Below are positions 35,401-42,621 of a DNA stretch of 54,214 nucleotides, in pieces. How positions within the stretch are numbered: position 1 is the stretch's first letter; each line of letters begins with the position of its first letter. Both the position numbers and the translations under genes were made by a program. The notes beneath the pieces are model-generated. The model made no database searches, was not told the origin of the DNA, and saw only the letters and a list, made by a program, of their open reading frames with translations. Source of the DNA: an uncultured Clostridia bacterium (GTDB lineage: Bacteria > Bacillota > Clostridia > Monoglobales > Monoglobaceae); NCBI GenBank assembly GCA_934463175.1, contig CAKSIW010000008.1, forward strand, positions 1 through 54,214, given 5' to 3'.

Positions 35401-35881
35401 GTCAGGTGAGGATTCTTATCCGATTGAAGAGGGCGATATGATAAAGTATAACACAAATGTCGCAGGTGAGCTGTCATACGTTAAGGTGCTGTTTGACAAT
35501 GACAGGAGGGTTATTATTAATAATAACAACGTTGAAGAAAACGGCACGAACGTCATCTGGGGCGGTCAGGCATATGTGTTCGGAAAGGTGGATCGGATTT
35601 ACTCAGGAAAGTATTTCACATTCAGTCCGAGAAACTACACGGAAAGCGGCGCATATGTCAAGCCGGGGGACAACGGCTACAGCGTAATGTCATATTACTA
35701 TCCTGTCGGTTCCGCAACACAAATATACCGTTTCCGCAATGACGCGCCAAAGGGTGCTAAAGCGGAAAAAATCGGAATATACGATGTGCCGAATCTGCAC
35801 AACAATCCGCAGAGCGAGGCAAATGCGGTTGTAATCACATATGAGGCGGAAACAAACTTTTTGGTGGTTTATGAATACTAA
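29465..35881 (+). CDS. Giant secreted S-layer-homology protein with tandem LamG-like modules
   Basis: A 2138-aa protein with a signal peptide (about 1-36, ending VFAAES). Two near-duplicate LamG-like modules, each with a helical linker, occupy about 38-345 and 350-660. A mixed region leads to three canonical SLH domains at about 1070-1240, marked by DNVTREEFIKMTVNVF, GRNITREDIAAIVYRT and QAATRAEAVKILYGV. A second, more degenerate SLH-like set follows at about 1275-1400. About 700 further residues are beta-rich and unlike anything I recognise. SLH domains usually anchor proteins to secondary cell wall polymers and sit at a terminus; here they are central. I see no catalytic domain, so it may be a cell-surface polysaccharide-binding protein or scaffold. 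The ATG is preceded by GGGGG nine bases upstream. Confidence 0.85.
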   Translation: MKNRQLLKKATAIITLFAMLLPFAAKNGGLKVFAAESYVNLLLDSFEDGTIPGAQSEAVTIADKSAYEGSYANGAFGFGKMADIGYGSKQTSTQSVKYERSFENSIPAGEANSFVEFEFDLGIYKKTMSQMTLNFKSGGRQIGYLRWNTQGGALDVHYDSANTSQKTAVTSDRAKSSSATAANKIDHIKIVMQMTDSSGNPVNIFKSFTIGDVVIAPSSGVAFTSNDVINGFNLTVNPPRAGWSACDAGLNLDNLAVTRYTSADGTSPAPDRYAFFKKMTEKHSEIQSARDSEKIGDEDYNELMSVIENAASVYASGTTRESFASAEAALDGISDRITEIINRPLGGGDGYSVLVLDNFEDNVIPGTQTAAVTIAGEAEYSSAYANGAYGFGRMLDIGYGTKQTATQSVKYTRSFTNSVPSGTANAYLELEFDLGIYKKTMSQLNFNLKSGSSSVGYLRWNSQGGALDVYSSSSQRTTVSADKTKSSSASGKNKIDHIKIVIQITDSNGNRVNVFKRFEINDTVVNSDSGVSFGSSAVVDYFDVTLNPPGAGWSACDAGVNLDNFVVTRYVSANGKSPAPQRYDLYKAIISAAENAQQACGSGIISDEKLAEIEADIKNLPVNAYMTAMSHSSFTAAYNKLNEIKEEIDAINYMKEHNTNVYIGTPYASADDFTGVGSVTVSVPIFTLGEAASRCAAAFLYVDDGETAGGKLLDMKADSVSIRENSKETASITFDLNSYSADRSKMFIKMLAAENTGELTRRVFDAAEFCVPQMQIDSSKYSFSGDVNVSAAMTESGIIKTVIAVSGESGKRVSVIVMKKNKNLSDADAGLNNVEYYGTVLLDGEGHAVFEHVPSEGTGEYKYAVCGLGSVKTGELYYADRQEIIDAFAALVSNKQNISNERYRKALGVNSEVYFKAAASGIDVVSVLNAVLAEQSYGVETVDKFAKSFLDKLGMLTGFKNAVSSDEIGQCIRQYLNEIESYDKIRNLTSKQKQIAYDKIYDGRDGITSIESMNTVISRAAEEAGKVTPGSIEPSGGSGGWGYMTGGNRKDETQSPVGNITSAFGDISEVEWAKNAILEFAARGWVCGKEDGVFAPFDNVTREEFIKMTVNVFGLDGKEGECAFDDADKAEWYYPYIAAAASESIVNGISDRLFGVGRNITREDIAAIVYRTALKAGIKLTADGEYIPFSDENAISDYSYEAVVNLAKSGVLSGSDGNLFNPQQAATRAEAVKILYGVYALRGVDSAVSNESSDEAGESTVSRNGKEKLLDELGIIDADKLSLNGRVTREEFVGYSIGMLGADVQKADEQLFFDVDGSNRYYDEIYTAYKLGLIDVPHDGNFGAGSAVKINDAAEIMVRALNAKHIAEETGGYFAAAKYMKLFDGIEIEDGRELTGEDVVQLIFNTLDSKYVTTEDGKEYKKADSTILETGFSVYRRQGLLEACYYGNIYGTDSERRGYVMIDDAELMFKDDLLAKDLLGCKVEIFYRKVDSGIYEVLYMCEKGNTVVEVSSDDAEKYASGEFVYYKNDVKTVLGLSDKILTLVNGDRINLTAAGVAIPDYGKVRLIDNNGDGKYDVAFIDDGVLAKCADVSVSEQTIYTGSDKYRVIDLRKYDSFYIRDVKNNEIGLEDIEQDAILSICGKNDKSFIEIVVCSDKLEMIPERINTEKSYGRSYIRIFDETGQSVRTVIGFENISDENKIVLGNKYVFGLAPNGNIAAVLSGEDISAFKYGYIIKVGYEEKTEKAKVKLLSLDGGVKVYDTAARVRRLNGNGRVTALSFVNEYDERLRARLVLENEKRSSSSAYANYRILNEVIRFKTDKNGEIISVEFPNDVSVGDGLRQQTELERTDAHISNRYYASDKLLGGTIPIDDDTIVFNVPTRDNENDDSLYSATLSGKLANHNYYPLSVGYTYDSDIYAEVVVIPGRTSFTNTQSGYMLVNGVYNVYDEKRGENRIAVEGLVQGTMTTLYAANTCELSYASGEDSYPIEEGDMIKYNTNVAGELSYVKVLFDNDRRVIINNNNVEENGTNVIWGGQAYVFGKVDRIYSGKYFTFSPRNYTESGAYVKPGDNGYSVMSYYYPVGSATQIYRFRNDAPKGAKAEKIGIYDVPNLHNNPQSEANAVVITYEAETNFLVVYEY
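29576..31420 (+). repeat. Tandem duplication of a roughly 0.9-kb module within the SLH protein gene
   Basis: The segments about 29576-30490 and 30511-31420 encode the same module in the same order. Shared blocks include NGAFGFGKM/NGAYGFGRM, DIGYGSKQT/DIGYGTKQT, FDLGIYKKTMSQ in both, YLRWNTQGGALDV/YLRWNSQGGALDV and AGWSACDAG in both. Copy boundaries are approximate. More distant copies are in the esterase gene at 21790. Confidence 0.85.
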
Positions 35882-35907
35882 GTGACATTTCAAGGAAGTG
35901 ATTTAAT

Positions 35908-37656
35908 ATGATTTTCAGTGAGGCATTTGAGGTGCGTGACAGGGTTAAGGACAGCGGGGTGCTGGAAAAGTGGCTTGCCGACTTGAAATGCGAGGCGGAG
36001 AAATATCTTGCCGAGGGTATAGAAAACTATACCCTCGCGGATTTTATGGATTATTATGAAACCGGAGAGCGCACGGGATTTGAGAGGATATATTTTTCAA
36101 AAAGGGGTCGGCTTGCGGCTTTTGCAATGATGATATATGTGTTCAATGACAAAAGGTTTGCCGCGCCTCTTGAAGAAACCATTGCGTCCGTATGTTCGGA
36201 AAAAACATGGGCTCTGCCTGCACATATACCCCGTGAAAGGCTTGGAGTTTGTGAAACATGGATTGACTTGTTTGCGGCGGAAACAGGATTTGCTCTATCG
36301 GAAATAAAGTATTTAATCGGCAGTGAGCTGTCGGCTGAGATAAAAAGCAGAATAAGCCGTGAGGTCAGAAAACGAATCATAGAGCCGTACTTGAGCGAAG
36401 AAAGAGAAGAATACAGCTGGCAGACAGCTGAGAACAACTGGTCGGCTGTATGCTCGGGGAGCATTGGTGCTGCTTGCTTTTATGAGGGAACAGACGAAGA
36501 AAACCGAAAAGCCGTCAGAATGGCAGAAAGAAGCCTTGAGTGCTTTGTCCGAAGCTTTTCGGCGGAAGGTATATGCATGGAGGGGTTCGGATATTGGAAT
36601 TACGGCTTTGGCTTTTTCTCGGCTTATGCACAGCTGCTTTTCCAATATACCGGCGGAAGGCGGGATTACTTTAAAAGTGATAGAGTTAAAAACATAGCAG
36701 GCTTTTTAAACGCTGGGCAGCTGAGAATGAATTGTCCGATTGCGTTCTCCGATTTGAGCGTTGTTCAGAAGCCAAACATGGGAACGGCTCATTTTCTGCA
36801 TGATAAATACATCGAAATAAAGCTGTACCGCGAAGGATATATGAATTACAATGATGACAAATGCTTCAGGTGGGCGTTTAAAATCAGAGATGCTGTGTGG
36901 ACAGTGAAGTATGGCGTTGAAAAATATGAAGAGGACAACAAATGCGATGAGTTCAGATTCTATCCCGATGCACAGTGGTATATCAGAAAAACACCAAGAA
37001 TGATTTTGTGTGCAAAGGGAGGAAACAATGCCGAACCGCACAACCACAATGATGTCGGAAGCTTTTATGTTGACAGCTACCAAGGACAGCTGCTGACCGA
37101 CCCGGGTTCGGGAGAATATACCGAGGCATATTTTAATGAGAACACGAGGTATAGTATTTTGCCCGTGAGTTCGTTCGGACACAATCTGCCGATTATCGGC
37201 GGCAAAGGACAGTCCACGGGAAGTGCTGCAAGGGCAGAAGTGCATGAGGCAAGCCCCGAATGCCTGCGCATGGAGCTTTCGGCAGCCTATGATGTGAAAG
37301 GGCTTGAATCGTTTGTGAGAAAGATTTCTGTTTGCAATGACACGGTTGTTGTGGAGGATTGTTTTGATACATCGGACAGCGTGAGTGAAATCAGAGAGCA
37401 TTTTGTGTCAAAAATAATGCCGTCTGCGGTCGGCAGGAAGGTGAGGCTTGGCGGCTGCTGCGAAATAAGCTGCGGCGATATGACACCGATTGTGTCGTGC
37501 AAAGAATACCGTGCTTCAGGCGGAAAAAGTGAAATGCTGTATTTCATAGATTTTGCGGCGGAAAATGTGTCGGGGCAAACATGCTTTAAAACAGTTATAA
37601 AAGTGTCTGAATATGAGAAAACAAAGTGTGATGAAAAGGAGCAGAAAAATGAATAA
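35908..37656 (+). CDS. Heparinase II/III-like protein, intracellular (putative oligosaccharide lyase)
   Basis: A 582-aa protein without a signal peptide. The N-terminal half is helical, as in the alpha-toroid of lyase families such as PL12, PL15, PL17 and PL21, with the motif AENNWSAVCSGSIG. The C-terminal beta-sheet domain carries the heparinase II/III signature NNAEPHNHNDVGSF, with the metal or catalytic histidine cluster, followed by LLTDPGSGEYT. It would cleave uronic-acid-containing oligosaccharides in the cytoplasm by beta-elimination, probably exolytically. An AAGGAAGTG site precedes the ATG. The last 8 bases overlap the start of the aldolase gene, suggesting coupled translation. The exact PL family and substrate cannot be decided by eye. 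Confidence 0.82.
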   Translation: MIFSEAFEVRDRVKDSGVLEKWLADLKCEAEKYLAEGIENYTLADFMDYYETGERTGFERIYFSKRGRLAAFAMMIYVFNDKRFAAPLEETIASVCSEKTWALPAHIPRERLGVCETWIDLFAAETGFALSEIKYLIGSELSAEIKSRISREVRKRIIEPYLSEEREEYSWQTAENNWSAVCSGSIGAACFYEGTDEENRKAVRMAERSLECFVRSFSAEGICMEGFGYWNYGFGFFSAYAQLLFQYTGGRRDYFKSDRVKNIAGFLNAGQLRMNCPIAFSDLSVVQKPNMGTAHFLHDKYIEIKLYREGYMNYNDDKCFRWAFKIRDAVWTVKYGVEKYEEDNKCDEFRFYPDAQWYIRKTPRMILCAKGGNNAEPHNHNDVGSFYVDSYQGQLLTDPGSGEYTEAYFNENTRYSILPVSSFGHNLPIIGGKGQSTGSAARAEVHEASPECLRMELSAAYDVKGLESFVRKISVCNDTVVVEDCFDTSDSVSEIREHFVSKIMPSAVGRKVRLGGCCEISCGDMTPIVSCKEYRASGGKSEMLYFIDFAAENVSGQTCFKTVIKVSEYEKTKCDEKEQKNE

Positions 37657-38413
37657 ATACATAAGGCTTGCGAAAAAGCTTGAAAATTGCGAGAAAATAA
37701 TCGGTACAACAATGATAATTTTCAAAAACTCAATCATTCTTGAAGCAATGAACCGTGAGGAATTGGATTTTGTTCTGTTTGACGCGGAGCATGGGGTGTT
37801 TGACACGCAGAACACGGTTGAGCTGCTGCAAACATGCCGCCTCATGGGATTGCCTGCTTTTGTGAGGGCGCAGGACAGCGAATATCATCTCATTGCAAAG
37901 GCAATAGATATGGGCGCGGACGGGGTGATGATACCGCGGACGGAAAGCACGGAACAGCTGAGAACGGCAGTTGACGCATTGCTCTTTTACCCCGAGGGCA
38001 GAAAGGGCTGCGGCGGACACGGGCAGTTCAGGGCGGGAGAGGCATATGAGGATTTTGCAAAAACCCGTTTTTTAATGCCGCAGATTGAGTCGCCGAAGGG
38101 CATTGAATTGCTGCCGAAAATGCTTGAGGAATATGGAAAATATATCAGTGCGGTTATGATCGGACCGTATGACCTGTCGGTTATGGTTGGAACGCCGAGA
38201 AATATAAAAAGTCCTGAAATGATTGAAGCAATACAAAAAATCTTTGACATAAGCCGCGCATACGGAAAGTCATGCGGCATATTCTGCGATGATGAGACAC
38301 TGGCGCGTAAATATCGCAGCATGGGGGCAAATGTGCTGTGGACAGCCAGTGACAAGGATTTTTATATGCGCGGTTATAATGAGGAAATGGAAGCGTTAAA
38401 TGAAATAAGGTAG
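37649..38413 (+). CDS. HpcH/HpaI-type class II pyruvate aldolase
   Basis: A 254-aa metal-dependent aldolase of the HpcH/HpaI family. Visible are the early LFDAEHG, RAQDSEYHLIAKAIDMGADGV in part with the following MIPRTES, the metal-binding glutamate in PQIESPKGIE and IGPYDLSVM. Such enzymes split 2-keto-3-deoxy sugar acids or related 4-hydroxy-2-oxo acids into pyruvate plus an aldehyde. ATG 37649 is chosen because AAAAGGAG lies 7 bases upstream; the frame is open further back into the lyase gene but without a binding site. It overlaps the lyase gene by 8 bases. In this operon it could act on the keto-deoxy acid derived from unsaturated uronate; that step is inferred. Confidence 0.85.
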   Translation: MNKYIRLAKKLENCEKIIGTTMIIFKNSIILEAMNREELDFVLFDAEHGVFDTQNTVELLQTCRLMGLPAFVRAQDSEYHLIAKAIDMGADGVMIPRTESTEQLRTAVDALLFYPEGRKGCGGHGQFRAGEAYEDFAKTRFLMPQIESPKGIELLPKMLEEYGKYISAVMIGPYDLSVMVGTPRNIKSPEMIEAIQKIFDISRAYGKSCGIFCDDETLARKYRSMGANVLWTASDKDFYMRGYNEEMEALNEIR

Positions 38414-38423
38414 GTGTGAACAC

Positions 38424-39389
38424 ATGAAAATTGTTATTCTTGATTATCCGAGGGAGAATCCCGGAGAGATAGACTGGAGCGGGTTTGGAAAATACGGAGA
38501 GGTTGTTCGTTATGACAGAACCTCACGCGGGGAAGCCGCAGACAGAATAAAGGACGCGGACGTTGTGTTTTTGAACAAAACGGAGCTTGCTAAAAATGCT
38601 ATTTCGGGTGCGAAAAATCTGAAGCTTATATCGGTTATTGCGACAGGATATAACACTGTTGACGTTGACGCTGCAAGAGAGCTGGGTATTCCGGTTGCAA
38701 ATGTGCCGTCATATGGCACAGAGGCAATCGGACAGCACGCAATTGCACTCTTGCTTGAAATCACAAATCATGTTGCATATCACGACGGCGAGGTGCGAAA
38801 GGGAAGAAAAAACAATGACCGTGACTGGTGTTTTTGGGACTATTCAAGCATGGAGCTTGAAGGCAAAACGATGGGAATCATCGGGCTTGGGCGGATTGGA
38901 CAGGTCACTTCAAGAGTGGCACAGGCCTTTGGCATGAAGGTGCTGGCTTATGACAAGTTCCGACGCGAAGAGCTTGAAAATGAGAATTGCAGGTATACGG
39001 AGCTTGACACTCTTTTTGCAAATTCTGATGTAATTGCCCTGCATTGTCCGTTGTTTGAGGAGACGGAAAATATAATCAATAAAGAAACAATAGCAAAAAT
39101 GAAGGACGGGGTAATTATAATAAATAACAGCCGCGGAGCATTGATTGCGGAGGAGGATCTGGCAGAAGCACTGAACTCGGGCAAGGTGTATGCCGCAGGC
39201 TTGGACGCCGTGCGATGTGAGCCGATTGCCATGGACAATCCGCTGCTTTCCGCAAAGAACTGTTTCATCACTCCGCACATAAGCTGGGCGGCGGTTGAGT
39301 GCAGACAGCGGCTGATTGACTATTCGCTGAACAATCTGAAGGAGTTTCTTGCAGGAAACCCGACAAATATAGTAAACGGAGTGGTGTAA
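38424..39389 (+). CDS. D-2-hydroxyacid dehydrogenase (NAD-dependent)
   Basis: A 321-aa member of the D-isomer-specific 2-hydroxyacid dehydrogenase family. The NAD-binding motif is IGLGRIGQVTSRVAQAFG. Catalytic residues fit the arginine in NNSRGALI, the glutamate in VRCEPIAMDNP and the histidine in ITPHISWAA. It would interconvert a 2-keto acid and a D-2-hydroxy acid, for example hydroxypyruvate and glycerate or tartronate-type products of aldolase action. It begins 10 bases after the aldolase stop with AAGGTAGGTG as the binding site. Specificity is unknown. Confidence 0.88.
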   Translation: MKIVILDYPRENPGEIDWSGFGKYGEVVRYDRTSRGEAADRIKDADVVFLNKTELAKNAISGAKNLKLISVIATGYNTVDVDAARELGIPVANVPSYGTEAIGQHAIALLLEITNHVAYHDGEVRKGRKNNDRDWCFWDYSSMELEGKTMGIIGLGRIGQVTSRVAQAFGMKVLAYDKFRREELENENCRYTELDTLFANSDVIALHCPLFEETENIINKETIAKMKDGVIIINNSRGALIAEEDLAEALNSGKVYAAGLDAVRCEPIAMDNPLLSAKNCFITPHISWAAVECRQRLIDYSLNNLKEFLAGNPTNIVNGVV

Positions 39390-40391
39390 ATGAAATATGC
39401 AAAAATAAGCGGACTTGAAAAAGAGGTGTCAAAGCTTGTGTTCGGCACGGCAACACCAAAGATTTTTGCTGCCGCAGAGGGCGGTGAAGAAGAGAAACAG
39501 GAGGCATATGCTTTGCTTGACATGGTTTTTGAAGCAGGCATAAACACATTTGACTGTGCTGCACATTATGGTGAGGAGGTTATGGGCGGCTGGATGCAGC
39601 TGCGCGGTAACCGTGACAAGTGTGTGATTATCACAAAATGTGCACATCCGAACAAATGGCGGCAGAGGGTTAATGATTTTGACATACTCTCAGATGCACA
39701 CGATTCTTTGAAAAAACTCAAAACGGATTATATTGATATATATATGCTGCATAGGGATAATGCTTCAACTCCTGTCAGCGAAGTGGTAAATGTGATGAAC
39801 AGGCTTTATAATGAGGGAAAAATCAGAGTTCCGGGCGCGTCAAACTGGACGCATGAAAGGATTGAAGAAGCAAACTGTTATGCGGCAGAGAACGGACTCA
39901 GAGGGTTTTCTGCGTCAAGCCCCAATTTCGGGCTTGCGGAGCAGGTTGCAGACCCTTGGAAATGCGATGCAAGGTTCGGGGACGGATGCGTGACCATATC
40001 GGGTCCCGAGAACCGTGAGGCAAGAGAATGGTATGCAGAACACAAAATGCCCGTATTTGCATATTCAAGCCTTGCAAGAGGGTTCTTCTCAGGTGCTTTT
40101 GAAAGCCGTGAGCCTGAGAAAGCAAAGGAAATCATGGATCAGCCGGGAATCATAGGTTATTATTGTAAAAACAACATTAAAAGGCTGGAAAGGTGTGAGG
40201 TTCTGGCAAAGAAAAAAGGCTTGAGTGTGGCACAGATTGCAATGGCGTGGATATATAATCAGAGCTTTGAGGTTTTTGCGCTGTCGAGTCCTGTCACGGA
40301 AACACAGCTCAGGCAAAACATTGAGGCGATGAGCGTTGAACTCAGTCCCGAAGAGGTTCGGTGGCTGAACCTGGAGGAGGCTTTGATATGA
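39390..40391 (+). CDS. Aldo/keto reductase
   Basis: A 333-aa member of the aldo/keto reductase family. FDCAAHYGEE carries the expected catalytic aspartate and tyrosine, IITKCAHP the lysine, and MLHRDN the histidine; the C-terminal cofactor region includes SSPVTETQLRQNIEA. It would reduce or oxidise a sugar or sugar-acid carbonyl using NADPH or NADH. Its ATG directly follows the stop codon of the dehydrogenase gene, and its own stop overlaps the next start (ATGA), so this trio is tightly coupled. The family is common in sugar utilisation loci; substrate is not evident. Confidence 0.88.
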   Translation: MKYAKISGLEKEVSKLVFGTATPKIFAAAEGGEEEKQEAYALLDMVFEAGINTFDCAAHYGEEVMGGWMQLRGNRDKCVIITKCAHPNKWRQRVNDFDILSDAHDSLKKLKTDYIDIYMLHRDNASTPVSEVVNVMNRLYNEGKIRVPGASNWTHERIEEANCYAAENGLRGFSASSPNFGLAEQVADPWKCDARFGDGCVTISGPENREAREWYAEHKMPVFAYSSLARGFFSGAFESREPEKAKEIMDQPGIIGYYCKNNIKRLERCEVLAKKKGLSVAQIAMAWIYNQSFEVFALSSPVTETQLRQNIEAMSVELSPEEVRWLNLEEALI

Positions 40392-41209
40392 GTGTGGATT
40401 GCGCACCGTGGGAGGGGGCATTTTCTCCGGTTTGCATATTCGGAAATCTCTATTTTGTCGGAACATGTCCTGCGTCAACTCATATAATTGACACGGGTGA
40501 CGGTCTTGTTATGCTTGACGCGGGCTATCAGCAGTCGCTTTATTTTGTGCTTGACAATATGTATCGGCTGGGGCTTAATCCGCATGATTTGAGGTATTGC
40601 CTGCTGACTCACGGACACATTGACCATTTCGGAGCTGCGAGGGCAATCAGAGAACTGACGGGCGCAAAGCTTGCAATCGGCAAGGCTGACGGCGGCTGTG
40701 CGAACGGCAGTAATGATTTGTCATATGCAAAGGAACTGGGAATGAAATTCTGTGAGACGTTTGATGCGGACATTCTTTTGAATGACGGAGACGAAATAAA
40801 GCTGGGGAAAACGGTGATTCGTGCGGTTTCAACACCGGGACACACTCAGGGCGCGATGTCGTTTTTCTTTAATGTTTCGGACGGCACGGAAAGCTTTCGG
40901 GCAGGACTGCACGGCGGTATGGGAATCAACACAATGAGTCGGGAATATCTTGACAAATATGGATTGCCGTACAGCCTGAGAGATGATTTTGTTTGCGCAA
41001 TGCACAGATTAAACGAGGAAAAAGTGGATATTTTTCTTGGAAATCATATGCAGCATAATCATACGGCAGAGAAAGCGGAGCAGGTTAAGTCAGGCAGCAA
41101 ATATGCTTTTGTCAACCCTGATGAATGGAGAAAATATAATCTTTGGTGCATTGATAATTTGAAAGCTATGATGGAAAGAGAGAATAAAATACTAAGAAAA
41201 GAGGAATAG
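40388..41209 (+). CDS. Metallo-beta-lactamase-fold hydrolase
   Basis: A 273-aa protein of the MBL superfamily with the zinc motif THGHIDHFG, a downstream GHTQGAMSFF histidine and LGNHMQHNH near the C-terminus. The superfamily includes lactonases and thioesterases, either of which could serve sugar-acid metabolism; a lactonase would fit beside sugar dehydrogenases. ATG 40388 overlaps the stop of the aldo/keto reductase gene, and GGAGGAGG lies just upstream within that gene. No signal peptide is seen, so it acts in the cytoplasm. Confidence 0.82.
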   Translation: MSVDCAPWEGAFSPVCIFGNLYFVGTCPASTHIIDTGDGLVMLDAGYQQSLYFVLDNMYRLGLNPHDLRYCLLTHGHIDHFGAARAIRELTGAKLAIGKADGGCANGSNDLSYAKELGMKFCETFDADILLNDGDEIKLGKTVIRAVSTPGHTQGAMSFFFNVSDGTESFRAGLHGGMGINTMSREYLDKYGLPYSLRDDFVCAMHRLNEEKVDIFLGNHMQHNHTAEKAEQVKSGSKYAFVNPDEWRKYNLWCIDNLKAMMERENKILRKEE

Positions 41210-41213
41210 GAAT

Positions 41214-42611
41214 ATGAAAAAACAAACATTTGCTCTATATTTCGGAAACAGAGGGTTTTTCCCCGAAACACTGATTGCGTCGGCACGTGATGAGGTCGCA
41301 GCAGCGGTTGAGAAAGCAGGGTTTGAGTATATTATGCCGCCTGCCGGCATGACACGTTTCGGAGCGGTTGAAACAAAGGACGAGGGCTTGAAGTATGCGG
41401 AATGGCTTGGACAGCACAAGGGAGAATATGACGGGCTTATTATGTCGCTTCCGAACTTCAGCGATGAGAACGGTGCGGTTGCGGCGGTGCGCGACTGCGG
41501 AGTGCCGATATTCATTCAGGCATATCCCGATGAGATAGGAAAGATGGATTTTGAACACAGGCGTGATTCATATTGCGGAAAGTTTTCAATCTGTGATGTG
41601 TTTCATCAATATAAAATACCGTTTACGATTATGCAGCCTCATGTTGTTCACCCGAGCACGGCGGAGTTTGAAAAAAACCTGCGTGATTTTGCGGCGGTGT
41701 GCAGGGTCGTGAACGGAATGAAGCGTTTTACAATCGGTGTTATCGGTGCGAGAACGACAAAATTCAAAACCGTGCGCTATGATGAGATAACCTTGCAGAA
41801 ATACGGAATCACCTGTGATACATATGACCTGTCGGAACTGTTTTGGCGCGTTGAGAAAATGGATTCGGGCAGTGAGGCGGTGCTGAAAAAGAAAGAAAAA
41901 CTGGTGGGGTACACAGACTTTTCAAGGGTACCCGACGATAAAACCGAAACACTCGCAAAGGTATCGGTGGCAATTGATGACATGATGAGAGAATATCATC
42001 TCGATTGCATAACCCTGCGCTGTTGGGAGGAAATGCAGACGGTTCTCGGCGTTGCGCCGTGTGTTTTGCTGAGTGAGCTTAATGACCGCGGAATTGTGGC
42101 ATCGTGTGAAATAGACTTGTGCTCCGCAATTAACATGTATTCAATGCAGCTTGCCTCGGAGACTCCGGCTGCGTGTCTTGACTGGAACAACAACTATGGA
42201 GAAGAGCCTGATAAGGTGATTTTGTTTCATTGCGGACCTGTGGCACAGAGTCTTATGGAAGGAAAAGGAACGGTTACGGACCACAAAATGTTTGCAAAGG
42301 GAAGTCCCGGGTGCGGCTGGGGCAGCAATGAAGGAAGAATTGCCGCATTCCCGATGACATATTCAAACTGCAAAACCGAGGACGGCAAGCTGACGTTCTA
42401 TGTTGATGAGGGTGAGTTTACGGGCGAGCCGATTGAGCCTGAGTTTTTCGGGTGCGGCGGTGTTGCGCAAATCAAGGACTTACAGAGAAAGCTGATTGTT
42501 CTTGCAAGGAACGGCTATAGACACCATACGGCAATCGGCAAAGGGCATATGGCTGAAATACTGAAAGAGGCATTTGTGACATATCTTGGATATGATATGA
42601 TTGAGCTTTAG
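41214..42611 (+). CDS. L-fucose/L-arabinose isomerase family protein
   Basis: A 465-aa cytoplasmic protein resembling the FucI/AraA-like sugar isomerase superfamily. It has GNRGFFPETLIASARDE near the start, a central IGVIGARTTKFKTVRYDE, CWEEMQTVLGVAPC, ASCEIDLCSAINM with the expected metal-binding acidic residue, and HCGPVAQSLM followed by a late GCGGVAQIK. The family isomerises aldoses to ketoses with a Mn ion, though relatives with other roles exist. It starts 4 bases after the MBL gene and is followed 10 bases later by an FGGY kinase, the usual partner. The aldose is unknown; L-fucose, L-arabinose or a relative is possible. Confidence 0.82.
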   Translation: MKKQTFALYFGNRGFFPETLIASARDEVAAAVEKAGFEYIMPPAGMTRFGAVETKDEGLKYAEWLGQHKGEYDGLIMSLPNFSDENGAVAAVRDCGVPIFIQAYPDEIGKMDFEHRRDSYCGKFSICDVFHQYKIPFTIMQPHVVHPSTAEFEKNLRDFAAVCRVVNGMKRFTIGVIGARTTKFKTVRYDEITLQKYGITCDTYDLSELFWRVEKMDSGSEAVLKKKEKLVGYTDFSRVPDDKTETLAKVSVAIDDMMREYHLDCITLRCWEEMQTVLGVAPCVLLSELNDRGIVASCEIDLCSAINMYSMQLASETPAACLDWNNNYGEEPDKVILFHCGPVAQSLMEGKGTVTDHKMFAKGSPGCGWGSNEGRIAAFPMTYSNCKTEDGKLTFYVDEGEFTGEPIEPEFFGCGGVAQIKDLQRKLIVLARNGYRHHTAIGKGHMAEILKEAFVTYLGYDMIEL

Positions 42612-42621
42612 GAGGTGCCGA

